DNA of 64,000 nucleotides, from assembly GCF_001468395.1 (NCBI RefSeq), contig NZ_LNSG01000003.1, positions 1-64,000 of the forward strand, given 5' to 3'. Position 1 is the first letter of the stretch; each line of letters starts with the position of its first letter. A program made the position numbers and the translations under genes. The notes beneath the pieces were generated by a model. It did not search any database, was not told the origin of the DNA, and was given only the letters and a program-made list of their open reading frames with translations. The DNA is from Sphingopyxis sp. H073. Lineage in GTDB: Bacteria; Pseudomonadota; Alphaproteobacteria; Sphingomonadales; Sphingomonadaceae. Shown here one piece after another: positions 56,055-64,000 of the stretch.

Positions 56055-57172
56055 ATCCGCCGGCAGTCGTTCGGCGGGGCATTGCCGTCGAAGCGTGCGG
56101 TGATCCAGCCGATCGTTTCCTGCGCGCTGTCCTTCGCGCTGGAACCATGATCGCCCGCCATGTCGATCCAGCGTGTCGGCGTTCCGCGCCTGCAGACCGC
56201 CTTCGCGAACTTGCGCGTGACGGCGGGCGCGACGATCGTGTCCTTGCTGCTCTGCGCGATCAGCAGCGGGCCCGGCACGCGCGCGGGATCGACGCTGTTG
56301 GCCCGCGCGAAGGTGCCGAAGGGCTCGATCTTTGCGATATCCTTCGTTCGCGTCGCCCGCGCGATGGTGAGGATACCGAGGATCGTGCCGAGCTTCGGCT
56401 TCTTGTTGAAGGCGACGCAATTATTTTCGGCCAACCGGCGGATGATGCCCTGGTTGGTGCGATTGGCGATGCTGTCCTGCGGGAAGCCGTAGAGCGTCGA
56501 CCAGCTGTGCAGCGCAAAGGATAACAGCAAGGCGCGCGCATTCTTGTCGCTGCCATCGCGCAAATTGGCCGCCAGATCGGTCGGCGGCGCCGCGGCAGCG
56601 GTGCCGACGAGGGTCAGATCGGGCGCGTAGCTGCGCGCCGCCGTCGCCGTCCACAGCGCCGCATGGCCGCCCTGCGACTCGCCCCACACCGCGAAGCTGC
56701 CGCCCGCTGCAGCGCCCGGGATCGCCCGCGCCGCGCGCACGGCGTCGAGCACCGCGTTCGCCGTGTCGGGACCGACCAGAAATGGATGCATCGTCGGGCT
56801 CGCGAGGCCGATATAATCGGGGGCGACGACGACATAGCCCGATCGGACGGCGTCCATCCCGGCGCTATATTCGAAGAAATTCGGACTCAGCGACGGAGCG
56901 CATTTCTCCGCAACACCCCACGCGCCATGCGTCCAGGCGATGACGCGGCGCGGGCGCGGCGGGATCGCTTCCATCGGTGCCGCGACGATGCCGGTGACCT
57001 GGAAACGCTGGCCGCTGCCATTGCTCGTCCAGTAGAGGATTTTCCACGCCTGCACCCCCGGCGGGGTTGCGTCTATCGGCTCGGCCGAAATCAGAGCGCC
57101 GGGTTGCTGCGCCGCGGCGGGCAGCACGAACAGGGCAAGAAGGGCGGACAAGGCGGCAAGCAAGCGTCGCAT
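56051..57172 (-). CDS. secreted lipase / alpha-beta hydrolase
   Basis: 373 residues with a signal peptide (LLAALSALLALFVLPAAAQ). Secretory-lipase (LIP) type: RVIAWTHGAWG oxyanion region, VVAPDYIGLA, nucleophile elbow WGESQGGHAAL, and a late acid/histidine part with QSSKDTIVAPAVT and MAGDHGSSA. It probably hydrolyses esters or triacylglycerols outside the cytoplasm. Confidence 0.83.
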   Translation of the reverse strand: MRRLLAALSALLALFVLPAAAQQPGALISAEPIDATPPGVQAWKILYWTSNGSGQRFQVTGIVAAPMEAIPPRPRRVIAWTHGAWGVAEKCAPSLSPNFFEYSAGMDAVRSGYVVVAPDYIGLASPTMHPFLVGPDTANAVLDAVRAARAIPGAAAGGSFAVWGESQGGHAALWTATAARSYAPDLTLVGTAAAAPPTDLAANLRDGSDKNARALLLSFALHSWSTLYGFPQDSIANRTNQGIIRRLAENNCVAFNKKPKLGTILGILTIARATRTKDIAKIEPFGTFARANSVDPARVPGPLLIAQSSKDTIVAPAVTRKFAKAVCRRGTPTRWIDMAGDHGSSAKDSAQETIGWITARFDGNAPPNDCRRI

Positions 57173-57238
57173 CGAAATACCTCCCGATGCGCCGACGTTA
57201 ACACGACCCGATCATATTCCAAACGAGGCAAACGGCGG

Positions 57239-57323
57239 TGCGCTCCCGCGAAGGCGGGAGCCCATCACCCGGTCGCGCGATGCGGAGCCTGCCGGTGATG
57301 GGTCCCCGCCTTCGCGGGAAAGC
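57239..57323. repeat. inverted-repeat element (GCGAAGGCGGGAGCCCATCACC type)
   Basis: CTCCCGCGAAGGCGGGAGCCCATCACCCGG is mirrored by CCGGTGATGGGTCCCCGCCTTCGCGGGA across a 19-bp spacer. Same family as the insertion in bioB. It lies 10 bp beyond the topA stop. Confidence 0.8.
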
Positions 57324-57333
57324 ACGATTTGGA

Positions 57334-59886
57334 CTATTCCTCCGCAGCTTTCTTTTTTGCCGGAGCTTTCTTGGCCGGGGCTTTCTTCGCCGCAGCCTTT
57401 TTGGCGGGCGCCTTCTTCTTGCCCTTCGCCGGCCCTTTCGCCGCGCGCGCATCGATCAGCGCGATCGCCTCTTCCTCTGTCAGCGCATCGGCCTCGACCG
57501 TCTTCGGCAGCGTTGCGTTGGTCGTGCCGTCGGTCACATAGGGACCGAAGCGCCCCGCCATCAGCTTCATCTCGCCGCCGCTGGTCGGATGCGGCCCGAA
57601 GGTCTTCAGCGGTTCGGCTTTGGCCCGCGCGCCGCGTCCTCCGCCATTCGCCGCGTCAGCGATGCGCGCCACGGCGGCGTTCATGCCGATATCGAAGATC
57701 TCGGCGGTGCCCGTCAGCTTCGCATATTTGCCGTCGTGGAGCAGATAGGGGCCATAGCGACCCAGCCCGGCCATAATGACCTTGCCGCTCTCCGGATGCG
57801 TCCCGACTTCGCGCGGCAGGCTGAGCAGCCGCAGCGCATAGTCGAGGTCGAAATCCTCGGCCGGAATATCTTTCGGGATCGACGAGCGTTTCGCCTCCTT
57901 CCCGTCGCCGAGCTGGATGTACGGGCCGAAGCGCCCGCTGCGCTTCGACACTTCCAGCCCGCTTTCGGGGTCGGTACCCATCACCTCGGGGCCACTGTCG
58001 CCAGCATCGGAACCGCCCGGCTGCGCAAATTTCCGCGTGAACTTGCAGTCGGGATAGTTGCTGCACGCGATGAACGGCCCGAACTTGCCGCCGCGCAGCG
58101 CGAGCCGCCCTGTGCCGCAATTGGGGCAGAGCCTGGGATCGCTGCCGTCGCCCTTGTCGGGGAACAGGTACGGGCCGAGAAACTCGTCGAGCGCCGCTGT
58201 GATCTCCGACGGTTTCTGCTCCATCACCTCGCCGGTGCGCGGCTTGAAATCGCGCCAGAAACGCTCGAGCACCGCTTGCCACTGCGCGCGGCCACCCGAT
58301 ACGTCGTCGAGCTCTTCCTCAAGGCCCGCGGTAAAATCGTATTCAACGTAACGATTGAAGAAGCGTTCGAGGAACGCCGTCAGCAATCGCCCGCTCTCCT
58401 CGGGAATGAAGCGGTTCTTCTCGACGCGGACATAAGCGCGGTCCTTCAATACCTGCAGAATCGCGGCATAGGTCGACGGGCGCCCGATGCCGAGCTCTTC
58501 CATCTTCTTGACGAGGCTCGCTTCCGAATAGCGCGGCGGCGGCTGGGTCTCGTGCTTCTCGACTTCCACACCGGTCTTCGCAGGCGCATCGCCCTTGCTC
58601 ATTGCCGGGAGCAGGCGCGCGTCCTCGTCCTCGGCGTCGTCGCGGCCCTCGTCGTATAGCGCGAGGAAGCCAGGGAACTTCACAACCTGCCCCGTCGCGC
58701 GCAGCACGGTCTTCCCCGTGCCGTCGGAGAGATCGATGCTGGTGCGTTCGAGCCGCGCCGAGGCCATCTGGCTCGCAAGCGCGCGCTTCCAGATCAGTTC
58801 GTAGAGGCGCGCGTGATCGCCGCCGCCGACCTTGTCCTTCGAGAAATCGGTGGGACGGATCGCCTCGTGCGCTTCCTGCGCGTTCTTCGCCTTGGTCTGA
58901 TATTGCCGCGGCTGGTCGGGAACATAGCCGCCGTCATAGCGATCGGCGATCGCCTTGCGCGCGGCGCTGATCGCGCTGCCGTCCATCTGGACGCCGTCGG
59001 TACGCATGTAGGTGATCGCGCCGTCCTCATAGAGATCCTGCGCGACGCGCATGGTATGGCTGGCGGAGAAGCCGAGCTTGCGTGCCGCTTCCTGCTGCAA
59101 GGTTGACGTCGTGAAGGGCGGCGGCGGGTTGCGCGTGAGCGGCTTGGTCTCGACCGTGTCGACGGTGAAATGCCCCGCCTTCACATCGGCTTCGGCGGCG
59201 CGCGCATCGGCCTCGGTGCCGATCGAAAGCCGCTCGATCTTGTTGCCCCGCCAGCGCGACAGGCGCGCCTTGAACGGCGTGCCCGCCATTTCGAACAGGC
59301 CGGTGACCGACCAATATTGCTGCGCAACAAAGGCCTCGATCTCGCGCTCGCGCTCGACGATCATGCGCAGCGTGACCGACTGGACGCGGCCCGCCGATTT
59401 TGCACCGGGGAGCTTGCGCCACAGCACCGGCGACAGGGTGAAGCCGACCAGATAGTCGAGGGCGCGGCGCGCGCGATACGCATCGATCAGGTCGGTATCG
59501 AGTTCGCGCGGATGCGCCATCGCATCGGTCACCGCCTGCTTGGTGATCGCGTTGAAGGTCACGCGGTCGACCGCCTGCGGCAGCGCCTTTTTCTGGCGCA
59601 ACAGTTCCTGCACATGCCAGCTGATCGCCTCGCCCTCGCGATCGGGGTCGGTCGCGAGGATCAGGCGGTCGGCGCTCTTCGCGGCGTCCTGGATGTCCTT
59701 CATCCGCTTCGCCTTGTCGGGATACATCTGCCACTGCATCGCGAAGCTGTCGTCCGGATCAACCGAGCCGTCTTTGGGCGGCAGGTCGCGGACATGGCCA
59801 TAGCTGGCCAGAACCTTGAAATCGCGACCGAGATATTTCTCGATCGTCTTCGCCTTGGCGGGCGATTCCACAATCACCAATTGCAT
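57334..59886 (-). CDS. topA: DNA topoisomerase I
   Basis: 850 residues. Toprim domain (MQLVIVESPAKAKTIEKYLG, LATDPDREGEAISWH), the catalytic tyrosine in GAITYMRTDGVQMD, the decatenation region, and C-terminal repeats: one CPNCG...CSNYPDC zinc ribbon and several GRFGPYIQLG / GRYGPYLLHD / GRFGPYVTDG modules. A Lys/Ala/Pro tail of about 40 residues (KKAPAKKAAAKK style) probably binds DNA. It relaxes negative supercoils. Downstream of dprA on the same strand, with two secreted-protein genes in between. Confidence 0.95.
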   Translation of the reverse strand: MQLVIVESPAKAKTIEKYLGRDFKVLASYGHVRDLPPKDGSVDPDDSFAMQWQMYPDKAKRMKDIQDAAKSADRLILATDPDREGEAISWHVQELLRQKKALPQAVDRVTFNAITKQAVTDAMAHPRELDTDLIDAYRARRALDYLVGFTLSPVLWRKLPGAKSAGRVQSVTLRMIVEREREIEAFVAQQYWSVTGLFEMAGTPFKARLSRWRGNKIERLSIGTEADARAAEADVKAGHFTVDTVETKPLTRNPPPPFTTSTLQQEAARKLGFSASHTMRVAQDLYEDGAITYMRTDGVQMDGSAISAARKAIADRYDGGYVPDQPRQYQTKAKNAQEAHEAIRPTDFSKDKVGGGDHARLYELIWKRALASQMASARLERTSIDLSDGTGKTVLRATGQVVKFPGFLALYDEGRDDAEDEDARLLPAMSKGDAPAKTGVEVEKHETQPPPRYSEASLVKKMEELGIGRPSTYAAILQVLKDRAYVRVEKNRFIPEESGRLLTAFLERFFNRYVEYDFTAGLEEELDDVSGGRAQWQAVLERFWRDFKPRTGEVMEQKPSEITAALDEFLGPYLFPDKGDGSDPRLCPNCGTGRLALRGGKFGPFIACSNYPDCKFTRKFAQPGGSDAGDSGPEVMGTDPESGLEVSKRSGRFGPYIQLGDGKEAKRSSIPKDIPAEDFDLDYALRLLSLPREVGTHPESGKVIMAGLGRYGPYLLHDGKYAKLTGTAEIFDIGMNAAVARIADAANGGGRGARAKAEPLKTFGPHPTSGGEMKLMAGRFGPYVTDGTTNATLPKTVEADALTEEEAIALIDARAAKGPAKGKKKAPAKKAAAKKAPAKKAPAKKKAAEE

Positions 59887-59984
59887 TGAAAAACCTGTTC
59901 CCCGATTACTCTCACGTACACGCGCGAGGGTGGCGGGCGCTCCGGCCCTCCGTCAAGCGGATTTAGGAAGCGCCCGCGCCGGGG

Positions 59985-60977
59985 TCAACGGAGAGCGCCC
60001 AGCCGTCCGATCAGGAGTTCGCTGGCAAGGCTCGCCGCCTTGGCTGCGCCCTCCTCATAGTTGCCGGGCTTGGCGGTGAACTCGAACTTTCGCGTCTTGC
60101 CGAAGCGCAGGCCACCGAAGCCCATCACGGCCGCCACGCCCCCCGCAACGTTGGCGCCCGATTGCAGCGCCTTGTCCGTTCCGCTCGACGCGTCGCTCTT
60201 CTCGACGAACTCGCCCTCGACAGCAACCGGCGCCTTGATCGTAATCACCGACTGCTTGCCGTTCGGCGCGATGAGCGTCATGCGCGAATAGTCGGCGCTG
60301 ACCGACAGCGCGCTGTTCACCTGAATGCCGCCAAAGCTGAACGCGCCGGGGCGCTTCTGCTGCGAAAAGTCGATCAGATAGACGACATCGACGACGCCGA
60401 CGCCGCTTTCGCGCGCATAATTGTTGAGCGCCATGCTCGCCTGCCCCGCAGACATGTTGATCCCCATGCTGCTCATCCCCGACCCGAGGAAGTCGCCCGG
60501 GATCATCAGCAGCGACGGAAAGGCGGTCGGCTTGAAATAGGTCGCCTTGCCCTTGCTGCCCTTTTCGAGGGCGATATTGATATCGAGCGGTACGTCCTGC
60601 GACTTGGTCTTGGCGAGCGCGCCGTGCCCGAACAGGTCAGCCGCGGGCTGAACCGTGTAACCGCCCGCAGCAAGCTGCTGCACGAAGTCGGCATAGGCGG
60701 CGTCGGTCACCGCTTGCATCATCTCGGGTGTCACGCCGACGAGCGCACTTTTGGCCTTTGTCGTCCCGCCGAACGCTCCCATCAGCCCGCCGCTTGCAGC
60801 GGTCTGGTCGATCGATTCAAAGATGAAGCCGACGTTGAAGGCGCCGATGGCGACCGTGGTAACGCCCTTCGCATTGGCCGGTCCCGAAATCTTGACCGGC
60901 TCGACATCCTTGGCGTTGGCGATGACAGGCTGAACCAGCAGCGCCGCGATCGCGGCAGCCGACAGCAATTTCCTCAT
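59985..60977 (-). CDS. secreted protein of unknown function
   Basis: 330 residues with a signal peptide (LSAAAIAALLVQPVIANA). The mature part has a TVAIGAFNVGFIFESID segment, a glycine-rich GGLMGAFGGTTKAKSALVG stretch, FVQQLAAGGYTVQPAADL, and a GGVAAVMGFGGLRFGKTRKFEF region that could sit at a membrane. The pattern of predicted strands resembles lipoprotein or surface-assembly accessory proteins, but I recognise no family. Lies between topA and the VWA gene on the same strand. Confidence 0.6.
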   Translation of the reverse strand: MRKLLSAAAIAALLVQPVIANAKDVEPVKISGPANAKGVTTVAIGAFNVGFIFESIDQTAASGGLMGAFGGTTKAKSALVGVTPEMMQAVTDAAYADFVQQLAAGGYTVQPAADLFGHGALAKTKSQDVPLDINIALEKGSKGKATYFKPTAFPSLLMIPGDFLGSGMSSMGINMSAGQASMALNNYARESGVGVVDVVYLIDFSQQKRPGAFSFGGIQVNSALSVSADYSRMTLIAPNGKQSVITIKAPVAVEGEFVEKSDASSGTDKALQSGANVAGGVAAVMGFGGLRFGKTRKFEFTAKPGNYEEGAAKAASLASELLIGRLGALR

Positions 60978-61050
60978 GGGTCATATCCTCCGACCCCTCA
61001 CTCCGCCAGCCGACCCCACCGACCGAAGAGAAAGGTTAATCGAAGCAACC

Positions 61051-61083
61051 CACGCCCCCGCATCGGTCAGATGTGGGGGCGTG
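61051..61083 (-). terminator. possible terminator after the VWA gene
   Basis: CACGCCCCCGCAT / ATGTGGGGGCGTG forms a 13-bp stem (one wobble or mismatch) with a 7-base loop, 45 bp past the VWA gene stop. No T-run follows on the minus strand, so it could also be an mRNA-stabilising hairpin. Confidence 0.45.
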
Positions 61084-61127
61084 TCAATGCCGGTATCGGA
61101 GCCTGCATCTCGACCGGCGTCGCTGCG

Positions 61128-62735
61128 TCAGCCGTTCTGCCATTTGAAGTCGGCCGGCAGGATGCATTTGCCAGCGTCATATTTGCCGACGCTGCGGATG
61201 ATCTCCTTGTCGTCGGGCTCGATCCGGCGACCGCTGATCTGGCTGTCGACGACACGGCGGACCAGCGCATCGAGGCGCGTGACGAGATAGCAATCGATCG
61301 CAGGCGGCGCGTGCGGATTGCCCACACCGCTGTCGTCGGTCAGGAACAGATAGCGCGACTGGGTTGCCGCGGCCATCGCGCGCATCGCATATTCGGCCTT
61401 GTCGGCGACACCCGACGCCGCGACCGGGGTGATGTGGATCCGTTTGGCGCGCGCGACTTCGGCGGCTTGCCAGGTTCGCCCGAACAGTTCGTCGTGCGGC
61501 GGCGCGTCGGCGACGAGCAGCAGCGATTTCACTGCATCGGGGCGCCAGTCCTGCCCGACCGCACGGATCAGCGCCTGGTCCATCGCCTCGGGATAGTCGC
61601 CGCCACCGGTCGCATATTGCTGCGCCAGCGAGCCTTGCGCCGCGCCGACGTCGCGAGTGAAAGCGACCGTGCGCGTGACATAATCGTCGCCAAGATCGCG
61701 GTAGAAAACGAAACCGATCCGGATGTCGAGGTCGCGGTGCTTCTCCGTGATCGCCGCGATGATCGAGCGCATTTCGGACTGGAGATAGCGGATTTCGTCG
61801 CCCATGCTGCCGGTCGTGTCGACGACGAGCATCAGGTCGAGCTTCGTCGCCTTCGTTGCCGCCTGACTCGCGGTCAGTCCCACCGTCTGGCCACCCGGCG
61901 CGTTACTCACCAGCACGGCACGCGCGTCGGCAATCGTCCGTCCGGCTTTCCGCGCCGAAACGGTGACCCGTTCGCTGAGCCGGTCGAGGCCGGGGAAAAG
62001 GGCCACGCTGCCATCGGCCTGCGTCGCCATCGTGATGCTGTTGCCGTCGCTGCAGGTGACGACAACATCCGCGAACGGGATCGGCTGACCGCTGCGATCG
62101 TTGACCTTGACCGTCACGACCCGCGTCGTGTCGACCCGCGGCACCGTCCGGATCTCCTGCCCCAGGTTGCTGCGGTTCACATAAGCGGCGTAGAGTTCGG
62201 GATTGAGCAGGTCGTCATGTTCGCCCGCGGTCAAAATCCCCGACTGCGGCTGCGGATAGGGCCGCGGCGGAACCCTCGAAACGTCGCTCCGTGCCTCGAA
62301 ATCGGCGGCCGATCCCGCGCTGATGCCTTCGGCCGGCGGCGTGGCGCTGACCGGTGCCGACGCCGACCCGACCGCACTGCCGGTCACGACCACCTCGCGC
62401 GCCGCACCGTCGGCCATCGGCGATGGCGGCGCCATCAACGGCGGCGGCGGCGGAGGTGGCGGGGGCGGCGGAGGCGGCGGTGCTTCAGGCATCGGCAGCG
62501 CTTCGGCCATATCGTCGGCGCGGTCGCGACCGCCGCGCGTCTTATACGGCCCGTCATTCTGCTGCGGTTGCGGCCTCACTTCGGGGTCGAGACGCGGTAG
62601 CGGGCCGGCATTGCGGCAGAAGCCCTGCTGCGGATCGACGGTCCGCGCATTGGCGTTCGCGAGAGGCAGCGGAGCAGGCCCCGAAGCCAGCACCGCAAAC
62701 ATCGTGACACCCGTCAGTAATCGACTTCGCATCAT
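61128..62735 (-). CDS. secreted VWA-domain protein with poly-proline and VVVTGS motif
   Basis: 535 residues from the first of two ATGs at 62735 behind GGGGAGTTGG. Signal peptide (LLTGVTMFAVLASGPAP), a Pro/Gln/Arg-rich region with a run of 14 prolines (86-99), then EVVVTGSAVG (114-123), a string like the entry of TonB-receptor plug domains. YAAYVNRSNLGQEIRTV and a carboxypeptidase-like strand region (VTVKVNDRSGQPIPFADVVVTC) precede a VWA domain with the MIDAS DTTGSMGDE. The rest contains LLLVADAPPHDELFG and a C-terminal ILPADFKW. A periplasmic or surface protein that binds other proteins through metal; partner unknown. Confidence 0.8.
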   Translation of the reverse strand: MMRSRLLTGVTMFAVLASGPAPLPLANANARTVDPQQGFCRNAGPLPRLDPEVRPQPQQNDGPYKTRGGRDRADDMAEALPMPEAPPPPPPPPPPPPPPLMAPPSPMADGAAREVVVTGSAVGSASAPVSATPPAEGISAGSAADFEARSDVSRVPPRPYPQPQSGILTAGEHDDLLNPELYAAYVNRSNLGQEIRTVPRVDTTRVVTVKVNDRSGQPIPFADVVVTCSDGNSITMATQADGSVALFPGLDRLSERVTVSARKAGRTIADARAVLVSNAPGGQTVGLTASQAATKATKLDLMLVVDTTGSMGDEIRYLQSEMRSIIAAITEKHRDLDIRIGFVFYRDLGDDYVTRTVAFTRDVGAAQGSLAQQYATGGGDYPEAMDQALIRAVGQDWRPDAVKSLLLVADAPPHDELFGRTWQAAEVARAKRIHITPVAASGVADKAEYAMRAMAAATQSRYLFLTDDSGVGNPHAPPAIDCYLVTRLDALVRRVVDSQISGRRIEPDDKEIIRSVGKYDAGKCILPADFKWQNG

Positions 62736-62847
62736 CCAACTCCCCGGCATGAGATGCAATATCATGAGCCTGTCGGTCGGCCGCTGAACCGTGGCTGAAC
62801 CGCGATGAGTTGTTAGAATAGAGCACGTTAGGCCGCTGTGCGGCCGA

Positions 62848-63933
62848 TCACATCAACGAAACCCGTGCGCCGGCGTGGCGCGCGACGCGGCCCGCCAGTT
62901 CGAGCTCGAGCAGCACGAGCTGCACCGCGGCGGCCGGTCGCCCCGATTGCCGCACAATCTCGTCCACCGCGACCGGCGTCGGGCCGAGAAGTCCGGCAAC
63001 AGCATCGCGATCCCCGTCCCCCGTCTCGACCACCTGCGCCATCTCGAACGACGCGCGCCGCGGTTCGCGCGCCATGCGATCGTCGATCGGACCCAGAGCC
63101 TCGAGCACATCGTCGACGGTCTGCACCAGCGTTGCGCCCTCGCGGATCAATTGGTTGCACCCTTGCGCGCGCGGATCGAGCGGCGACCCCGGCACAGCCA
63201 TGACCTCGCGCCCGAAATCGCCCGCGCGCCGCGCCGTGATCAACGACCCCGAACGCGGCGCCGCCTCGATCACCAGGGTTCCGTGCGCAAGGCCTGCGAT
63301 GATGCGGTTGCGCGCGGGGAAGTGCCGCGCCAATGGTTCGGTGCTCGGCGGCTGCTCGGCGATTAGCAATTGGTCGCTCGCGATCTTTTCCTGCAGCGCG
63401 GCATTTTCGGGCGGAAAAGCGATATCGATCCCGCTCGCGATCACCGCCGCGGTCGATCCGCCCAACGCACCGACATGCGCAGCGGTATCGACCCCTCGCG
63501 CCAGCCCGCTGACCACGGTCACCCCGCGCGCGGCAAGATCGGCCGCCATCTGCCGCGCAAAGCGGCACGCGACGGCCGAAGCGTTGCGCGCGCCGACGAT
63601 CGCGACACACGGCTGCTGGAGCATAGCCATGTCGCCGCGCACGATGATCACGGGCGGTGCGCCCTCGGCCTCGCGCAGCAGCGCGGAATAGTCAGCGTCG
63701 TCGCTGAACACGTGCCGCGCGCCCAATTTGGCGACGCGCTCGATTTCGCGCTCTGCGAGTTCGGCGGAGGCGATGCGCGGTTTCCCTGCGCCGCCCCGAA
63801 GCACAAGGTCCGGCAACGCCTCGAGCGCCGCCTCGCCCGAACCGAAGCGCTGCATCAAGTGGTGCCAGCTCACAGGACCGACATGCGGCGTGCGGATCAA
63901 GCGCAGCCGTGCCAGCCGTTCGGCAAGCGTCAC
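62848..63933 (-). CDS. dprA: DNA-processing protein DprA
   Basis: 361 residues from a GTG that overlaps the plsY stop by 3 bp (GTGA). N-terminal SAM-like region (LARLRLIRTPHVGPVSWHHLMQ), Rossmann-like core (VAIVGARNASAVACRFA, VVSGLARGVDTAAHVGAL, PARNRIIAGLAHGTLVIEA) and a C-terminal winged helix (GLLGPTPVAVDEIVRQSGRP). It loads RecA on incoming single-stranded DNA during transformation. Confidence 0.94.
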   Translation of the reverse strand: MTLAERLARLRLIRTPHVGPVSWHHLMQRFGSGEAALEALPDLVLRGGAGKPRIASAELAEREIERVAKLGARHVFSDDADYSALLREAEGAPPVIIVRGDMAMLQQPCVAIVGARNASAVACRFARQMAADLAARGVTVVSGLARGVDTAAHVGALGGSTAAVIASGIDIAFPPENAALQEKIASDQLLIAEQPPSTEPLARHFPARNRIIAGLAHGTLVIEAAPRSGSLITARRAGDFGREVMAVPGSPLDPRAQGCNQLIREGATLVQTVDDVLEALGPIDDRMAREPRRASFEMAQVVETGDGDRDAVAGLLGPTPVAVDEIVRQSGRPAAAVQLVLLELELAGRVARHAGARVSLM

Positions 63934-64000
63934 GCGGCTGTGTCCTTCTTTGCGCCGATGCGCGGCTCGGTCCCGGCGCGCAGCCGCGAGATATTTTCGC
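63930..64000 (-). CDS. plsY: glycerol-3-phosphate acyltransferase PlsY, C-terminal end (partial)
   Basis: Only the last 22 codons and TGA are in the window: ENISRLRAGTEPRIGAKKD followed by TAA-coded residues Thr-Ala-Ala. This is the typical basic tail of PlsY (RLxxGxEPRIG). The plsY-dprA order is common in alphaproteobacteria, which supports the call. The rest lies beyond position 64000. Confidence 0.8.
   Translation of the reverse strand, partial: ENISRLRAGTEPRIGAKKDTAA

Overview
The window is a GC-rich alphaproteobacterial chromosome segment, most likely from a member of the Sphingomonadales close to Sphingopyxis. This rests on gene content and protein style: a TonB-dependent receptor with a plug that begins VVTGSRI, PhaR, a short archaeal-type ProS, a ScfR-type regulator beside propionyl-CoA carboxylase, lepB-rnc-era and plsY-dprA-topA orders, and many short inverted-repeat elements between genes. 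No genus is proven by the sequence.

Region by region. 1-1000 is the scarred edge of an integrated element: an AT-richer stretch with the N-terminal part of a tyrosine integrase, the 3' half of a tRNA-Lys gene (an att site), then a LuxR-type C-terminus without its front part. 1006-14631 is a catabolic cluster for an unidentified carboxylic acid: a saccharopine-dehydrogenase-like protein, an acyl-CoA ligase, three acyl-CoA dehydrogenases, an SDR, a thiolase, an alpha-methylacyl-CoA racemase, a crotonase and a tyrosine phosphatase, with a nitronate monooxygenase and an unusual hydrolase-flavin reductase fusion on the other strand. Two near-identical 16-bp palindromes mark its promoters. 14650-26829 is mostly housekeeping on the minus strand (amidohydrolase, PAP2 phosphatase, lpd and pdhC of pyruvate dehydrogenase, rnr, proS, phaR). 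A DUF559 gene between inverted repeats has been dropped between pdhC and lpd.

27332-37624 holds a large TonB-dependent receptor, a prolyl-hydroxylase-like oxygenase, alr, an MHS-type transporter, a cyclase, a MAPEG protein and a peptide transporter. 37621-47514 is a compact propionyl-CoA to succinyl-CoA unit: pccB, a CdiI-like immunity gene, mce, then scpA, bioB, a 71-residue membrane protein, pccA and csaA, nearly all overlapping by 1-4 bp. A divergent ScfR-family regulator sits next to a cluster of TTTGCAAA-type sites. Carboxylase, biotin synthesis, epimerase and mutase thus form one functional set. 47511-64000 contains a LysR/SDR pair, an aldehyde reductase, gor, pgi, lepB-rnc-era, a secreted lipase, topA, two secreted proteins (one unknown, one with a VWA domain), dprA and the 3' end of plsY.

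The strongest leads are: the DUF559 gene enclosed by inverted copies of a two-hairpin repeat that also supplies its ribosome-binding site; the same repeat architecture as empty pairs elsewhere; a palindromic repeat inserted in frame into bioB; and an orphan CdiI-like gene translationally coupled inside the methylmalonyl-CoA operon.
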